From: Pseudomonadota bacterium
GTDB taxonomy: Bacteria > Pseudomonadota > Alphaproteobacteria > Rhizobiales > Xanthobacteraceae
Length of the DNA stretch: 7,821 nucleotides
Assembly (NCBI GenBank): GCA_023433965.1
Contig: JAEYTQ010000503.1
Coordinates: 1 to 7,821 of the forward strand
Direction of reading: 5' to 3'
In this document: positions 5,706-7,821 of the stretch, piece after piece
How the letters are laid out: each line of letters opens with the position of its first letter
How positions within the stretch are numbered: the stretch's first letter is position 1
The notes under the pieces: generated by a model
Databases searched by the model: none
Seen by the model: only the letters and a program-made list of their open reading frames with translations
What the model was told of the DNA's origin: nothing
Program-made: the position numbers and the translations under genes

Positions 5706-5876
5706 TTCGGGCGGGGACTCCGATCAGGTTGATCGCGTGCGCTTGATTGCAGGCCCCACGAGCCTGCGCCCGGGAGCGCCCAAAAGTCGCACGCTGAAAG
5801 CGGGCTATTGCGGCGACGCAGCAACGAAAGTGTCTTCTCCTTGAAAAATTTGTCGCTGAAGAATGGCCGGTGCGGG

Positions 5877-5893
5877 GCCGGCATCAGGCCGGC
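5877..5893 (+). promoter_or_regulatory. Leader hairpin before the small exported protein gene
   Basis: GCCGGC (5877-5882) and GCCGGC (5888-5893) pair around loop ATCAG, extendable by two G-U pairs and one G-C pair to 5874-5896. Just downstream, CTTCC (5893-5897) can pair with GGAGG (5903-5907) of the ribosome-binding site, with one G-U pair. The two helices overlap at 5893-5896 and compete. Both are short, so a regulatory role is only a possibility. Confidence 0.3.
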
Positions 5894-5917
5894 TTCCTTT
5901 CTGGAGGAGAAAATTTG

Positions 5918-6163
5918 ATGAAGACCCTGTTGCTCGCGACGGCATTCGTGGCACTCGCTCTGACTCCCGCATCGGCTGCCAAGGTGGCGTGCACCAGTGC
6001 AAACATGGCAAAGCTCGTAGCCGGCATGGGCGGCGAAGACACCCCGGGCAAGATCGCAGCGAGGAAGTCGATGGCCTCGGCCAATTCCGACATGAGCAAA
6101 GGCAACATGCGTGGCGCCTGCAAGCACTACATGAACGCCGAGAAGGCGATGGCGATGAAGTAA
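5918..6163 (+). CDS. Small exported protein of unknown function with two cysteines
   Basis: 81 residues from the ATG at 5918, chosen because GGAGGAG (5903-5909) lies 8 nt upstream and a signal peptide starts exactly here (MKTLLLATAFVALALTPASA, cleavage after about Ala20). The mature part is about 60 residues, lysine-, alanine- and methionine-rich, probably helical, with many Met residues (KSMAS, DMSKGNM, HYMNAEKAMAMK). It has only two cysteines (CTSAN near the mature N-terminus and ACKHYM near the C-terminus). They could form one disulfide holding a helical hairpin in the periplasm. I do not recognise a named family. Small secreted proteins of this style are common hypothetical genes in Bradyrhizobium. 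A textbook intrinsic terminator follows 24 bp after the stop, so the gene is transcribed as a single unit. The Met, Lys and Cys content could suggest metal contact, but this is speculative. Confidence 0.82.
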   Translation: MKTLLLATAFVALALTPASAAKVACTSANMAKLVAGMGGEDTPGKIAARKSMASANSDMSKGNMRGACKHYMNAEKAMAMK

Positions 6164-6187
6164 CTTCCGCCGATTTTCCACGTCATG

Positions 6188-6221
6188 GCCGCGCTGGCAG
6201 CAGATGGCAGCGCGGCTTTTT
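6188..6221 (+). terminator. Intrinsic (Rho-independent) terminator
   Basis: GCCGCGCTG (6188-6196) pairs perfectly with CAGCGCGGC (6208-6216) around an 11-nt loop, followed immediately by TTTTT (6217-6221). It lies 24 bp after the stop of the small exported protein gene and is the clearest intrinsic terminator in the window. It isolates that gene from the YcaQ-type gene downstream. Confidence 0.88.
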
Positions 6222-6235
6222 CGTGTCCCTGCTTC

Positions 6236-6263
6236 TTTGCCTGGGCGCGAATCCCGCTACATT
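6236..6263 (+). promoter_or_regulatory. Candidate promoter for the YcaQ-type gene
   Basis: The terminator ends at 6221 and the gene starts at 6274, so if the gene has its own promoter it should lie in these 52 bp or overlap the terminator. TACATT (6258-6263) is a fair -10 element; TTTGCC (6236-6241) is a poor -35 at 16-bp spacing. A start about 7 nt after the -10 falls at about 6270, giving a leader of only a few nucleotides. This was judged by eye only. Confidence 0.25.
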
Positions 6264-6273
6264 GCCACTTGCA

Positions 6274-7434
6274 ATGTCCCGCACGCCGAAACCGCTTCCG
6301 ATCACCACGACACAGGCTCGGCAGATCTGGCTGCGGGCCCAGCGGCTGGACGAGCGCACCCCGTTCGGCGACGGCGCGCAGGCTGTCGCGGACGCGGTCG
6401 CGCATCTCGGCTATGTCCAGATCGACACCATCAACGTCATCGAGCGCAGCCATCACCACATCCTGTTCAGCAGGATCCCGTCCTACCGCCGCGCCGATCT
6501 GCGCCAGGCCCAGAGCATCGACAAGAGCGTGTTCGAATACTGGACCCACGCGCTCTCCTACGTGCCGGCGAACGACTTCCGCTTCTTCGTGCCCGCCATG
6601 CGCGAGCACCGCCGCGAGGGTCACAAATGGTTCGCTTCCGTGAAGCCGTCCGACACGCGCAAGGTGATGCGGCTGCTGCGCGCCGGTCCGCTGACGATCC
6701 GCGACATCGAGGACGACGTGCTCGTCGAGAAGGAACATCTGTGGCAGAGCCGCAAACCGTCGAAGCGCGCGTTGCAGCTCGCCTTCTACACCGGCGCCGT
6801 CACCATCAGCGCGCGCCAGGGCATGCTCAAGACCTACGAGCTGATGACCCGCCATTTCGGCTGGGACAAGCTGCCGAGGCCCGCCTCGGCCCGGGAGATC
6901 ACGACCTATCTGCTCGACCGCGCGCTGCGCTCGCAGGGCGTGGTCAGCCTCGATTCGATCTGCCATCTCGACGCGCCGAGCAAGAAGCCGGTCGCGCGCC
7001 TGATCGCCTCGCGCGTCCGCCGCGGTGAGCTCGTCCCTGTCGCGATCGAGGGCGCCGGCAAGCAGGAGCATTGGGCCGCGCCTGCCGCGCTGGAGCCGCA
7101 TGATGTGCCGCCGGACCTTGTCCATATCCTCTCGCCGTACGATCCCCTGATCATCCAGCGCACGCGCACCAATCTCATCTTCGGTTACAACCATCTGTTC
7201 GAGGCCTACGTGCCGAAGGCCAAGCGCAAGCTCGGCTATTTCGCGCTGCCCGTGCTGGCCGGCGACGAGATCGTCGCCGCGCTCGATCTCAAGACCGACC
7301 GGCAGAACAAGAAGCTCTTGATGCAGACATGGACCTGGGTCGGGCAGGGCAGGAAGACCGCAGGACGCAAGGAGCTGAAGCGCCGGATCGAGGACGAGCT
7401 CGACCGGTTCGAGCGGTTTCAGTTGGCGGAGTGA
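6274..7434 (+). CDS. ycaQ: YcaQ/AlkX-type DNA glycosylase (winged-helix HTH_42 family)
   Basis: 386 residues from the ATG at 6274, close to the usual 350-410 of the family. No Shine-Dalgarno is visible; an in-frame TTG at 6262 is the only close alternative. The family excises alkylated bases and unhooks interstrand DNA crosslinks in the cytoplasm. The catalytic QxD motif is seen as Gln49-Ile50-Asp51 in GYVQIDTINVIERSHHHILF, the form found in E. coli YcaQ (AlkZ-type enzymes have QxQ). The rest fits: FEYWTHALSYVP after the first winged helix, the RALQLAFYTGAVTIS helix-turn segment in the middle, and the late HILSPYDPLIIQRTRT and LFGYNHLFEAYVPKAKRKLGYFALPVL-type core (the second begins near 7180). 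All core motifs are present with no truncation. It stands alone behind a terminator and converges on a DUF2809 gene. Enzyme class is confident; exact lesion range is not known. Confidence 0.9.
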   Translation: MSRTPKPLPITTTQARQIWLRAQRLDERTPFGDGAQAVADAVAHLGYVQIDTINVIERSHHHILFSRIPSYRRADLRQAQSIDKSVFEYWTHALSYVPANDFRFFVPAMREHRREGHKWFASVKPSDTRKVMRLLRAGPLTIRDIEDDVLVEKEHLWQSRKPSKRALQLAFYTGAVTISARQGMLKTYELMTRHFGWDKLPRPASAREITTYLLDRALRSQGVVSLDSICHLDAPSKKPVARLIASRVRRGELVPVAIEGAGKQEHWAAPAALEPHDVPPDLVHILSPYDPLIIQRTRTNLIFGYNHLFEAYVPKAKRKLGYFALPVLAGDEIVAALDLKTDRQNKKLLMQTWTWVGQGRKTAGRKELKRRIEDELDRFERFQLAE

Positions 7435-7447
7435 GGCTTGGCATCGG

Positions 7448-7532
7448 TCTCGTAAGGTCGGGCAAAGCGCGTCAGGGCCGTGCCCACCATCTGCTTGTGG
7501 TGGGCACGCTTCGCTTTGTCCACCCTACGAGA
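7448..7532. repeat. Dispersed palindromic intergenic repeat, copy 2
   Basis: The 85-bp element begins TCTCGTA (7448-7454) and ends TACGAGA (7526-7532), exact inverted ends. Inner arms GTGCCCACCA (7480-7489) and TGGTGGGCAC (7498-7507) also pair perfectly around an 8-nt loop. The right half matches copy 1 (1504-1537) at 32 of 34 positions. It lies 13 bp after the YcaQ-type gene and overlaps the 3' end of the converging DUF2809 gene. Like copy 1 it sits where two genes converge, consistent with a role at transcript ends. Confidence 0.83.
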
Positions 7533-7821
7533 GCGTGCGTCGCGGCGAGATGATCGATCCACATTCCGAACGTAATCCCGACCGCATAGGCCAGCAAATT
7601 CCACAGCGAGAAGATGCGCCCGAGCAGCAATGCGCCGGCCGTCGTCAGCCGGAACGCATCGAGCCAGGGCGTATGGACCAGGCGCGAGAACTCGACGACT
7701 GCGGCGATCACTATCGCGATGGCTGCGAGCTGGCTCCGTGTCAGCCGCGGCAGCACGACTCCTCCCAGCAGAAACACCATCGTCGCCCACAGCAGCGAGC
7801 CGCCGTACTTCACGATGAAGG
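7472..7821 (-). CDS. DUF2809 family membrane protein, C-terminal part (5' end outside window)
   Basis: The frame is open to the right edge of the window, so the start is not seen; a GTG at 7813 is the first possible start codon but falls inside the conserved region. About 115 residues are visible. The DUF2809 core is recognisable: KYGGSLLWATMVFLL, then VVEFSRLVHTPWLDAFR, then GALLLGRIFSLWNLLAYAVG. Three hydrophobic segments are visible (around SLLWATMVFLLGGVVLP, LAAIAIVIAAVVEF and LLAYAVGITFGMWI), so it is a small inner-membrane protein. Its function is unknown in the family. After the last helix the frame enters the palindromic repeat, which supplies the final 19 residues (LVGWTKRSVPTTSRWWARP) and the TGA at 7474-7472. 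That tail is not part of the family and probably replaced or extended the original C-terminus. Confidence 0.85.
   Translation of the reverse strand, partial: FIVKYGGSLLWATMVFLLGGVVLPRLTRSQLAAIAIVIAAVVEFSRLVHTPWLDAFRLTTAGALLLGRIFSLWNLLAYAVGITFGMWIDHLAATHALVGWTKRSVPTTSRWWARP

Larger units (their letters stand above)
5619..5917. other. Divergent intergenic region between the OmpA-family gene and the small exported protein gene
   Basis: 299 bp without a believable gene; frames crossing it have no ribosome-binding site and no family-like content. On the - strand it holds the OmpA-gene ribosome-binding site (5626-5630), a weak -35-like TTGAAC (complement of 5675-5680) and a CRP/FNR-like box at 5690-5705. 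Near the right end it has the 5'-leader hairpin 5877-5893 and the strong ribosome-binding site GGAGGAG (5903-5909). No convincing promoter for the small gene could be picked by eye. Confidence 0.6.

Noticed and set aside
5666..6181. - strand frame covering the small exported protein gene and upstream spacer
   Set aside because: No ribosome-binding site or family features, and it would start across the terminator region of a well-marked + strand gene.
6127..7194. Long - strand frame opposite the YcaQ-type gene
   Set aside because: Antisense shadow without a start signal or recognisable domain; the + strand shows the catalytic QxD motif.

Overview
The window is high-GC DNA. Its gene content and its dispersed GGTGGGCACGCTTCGCTTTG-type palindromes suggest an alphaproteobacterium of the Bradyrhizobium/Rhodopseudomonas group (Nitrobacteraceae). 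The organism is inferred from protein style and from that repeat family, not from a marker gene. No tRNA, rRNA, CRISPR array, insertion sequence or integrase is visible, and the region reads as chromosomal.

Left part (1-1430, + strand): the C-terminal part of a cupin protein, then two small vicinal-oxygen-chelate (VOC) fold genes 35 bp apart, probably one operon. The first has its Shine-Dalgarno sequence inside a perfect 9-bp hairpin. A 92-bp palindromic repeat (1446-1537) separates this block from the next, which converges on it.

Middle (1550-4920): on the - strand, a two-gene operon encodes a secreted FecR-domain protein and, 2 nt later, a secreted protein with a Cys motif, a ~50-residue Ser/Thr-Pro linker and a predicted C-terminal outer-membrane beta-barrel. 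Diverging from it across ~120 bp is a GT39-type protein O-mannosyltransferase (PMT) homologue. The spacer holds a perfect 10+10-bp dyad. Ser/Thr/Pro-rich secreted segments are typical PMT acceptors, so this trio is the best candidate for an undescribed system: an envelope protein, its FecR-domain partner and the enzyme that may glycosylate it.

Right part (4977-7821): an OmpA-family peptidoglycan-binding protein (- strand) converges on the PMT gene around a perfect 11-bp hairpin. Divergent from it is an 81-residue exported protein with two cysteines, followed by a clear intrinsic terminator. Next comes a YcaQ/AlkX-type DNA glycosylase gene with the QxD motif and no Shine-Dalgarno sequence. Last is the C-terminal part of a DUF2809 membrane protein on the - strand. 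A second copy of the palindromic repeat (7448-7532) lies between these two converging genes, and the DUF2809 frame reads through it, so its last ~19 residues and its stop codon come from the repeat.

Functionally the window is mostly envelope and housekeeping material. No metabolic pathway links the flanking genes to the central trio.
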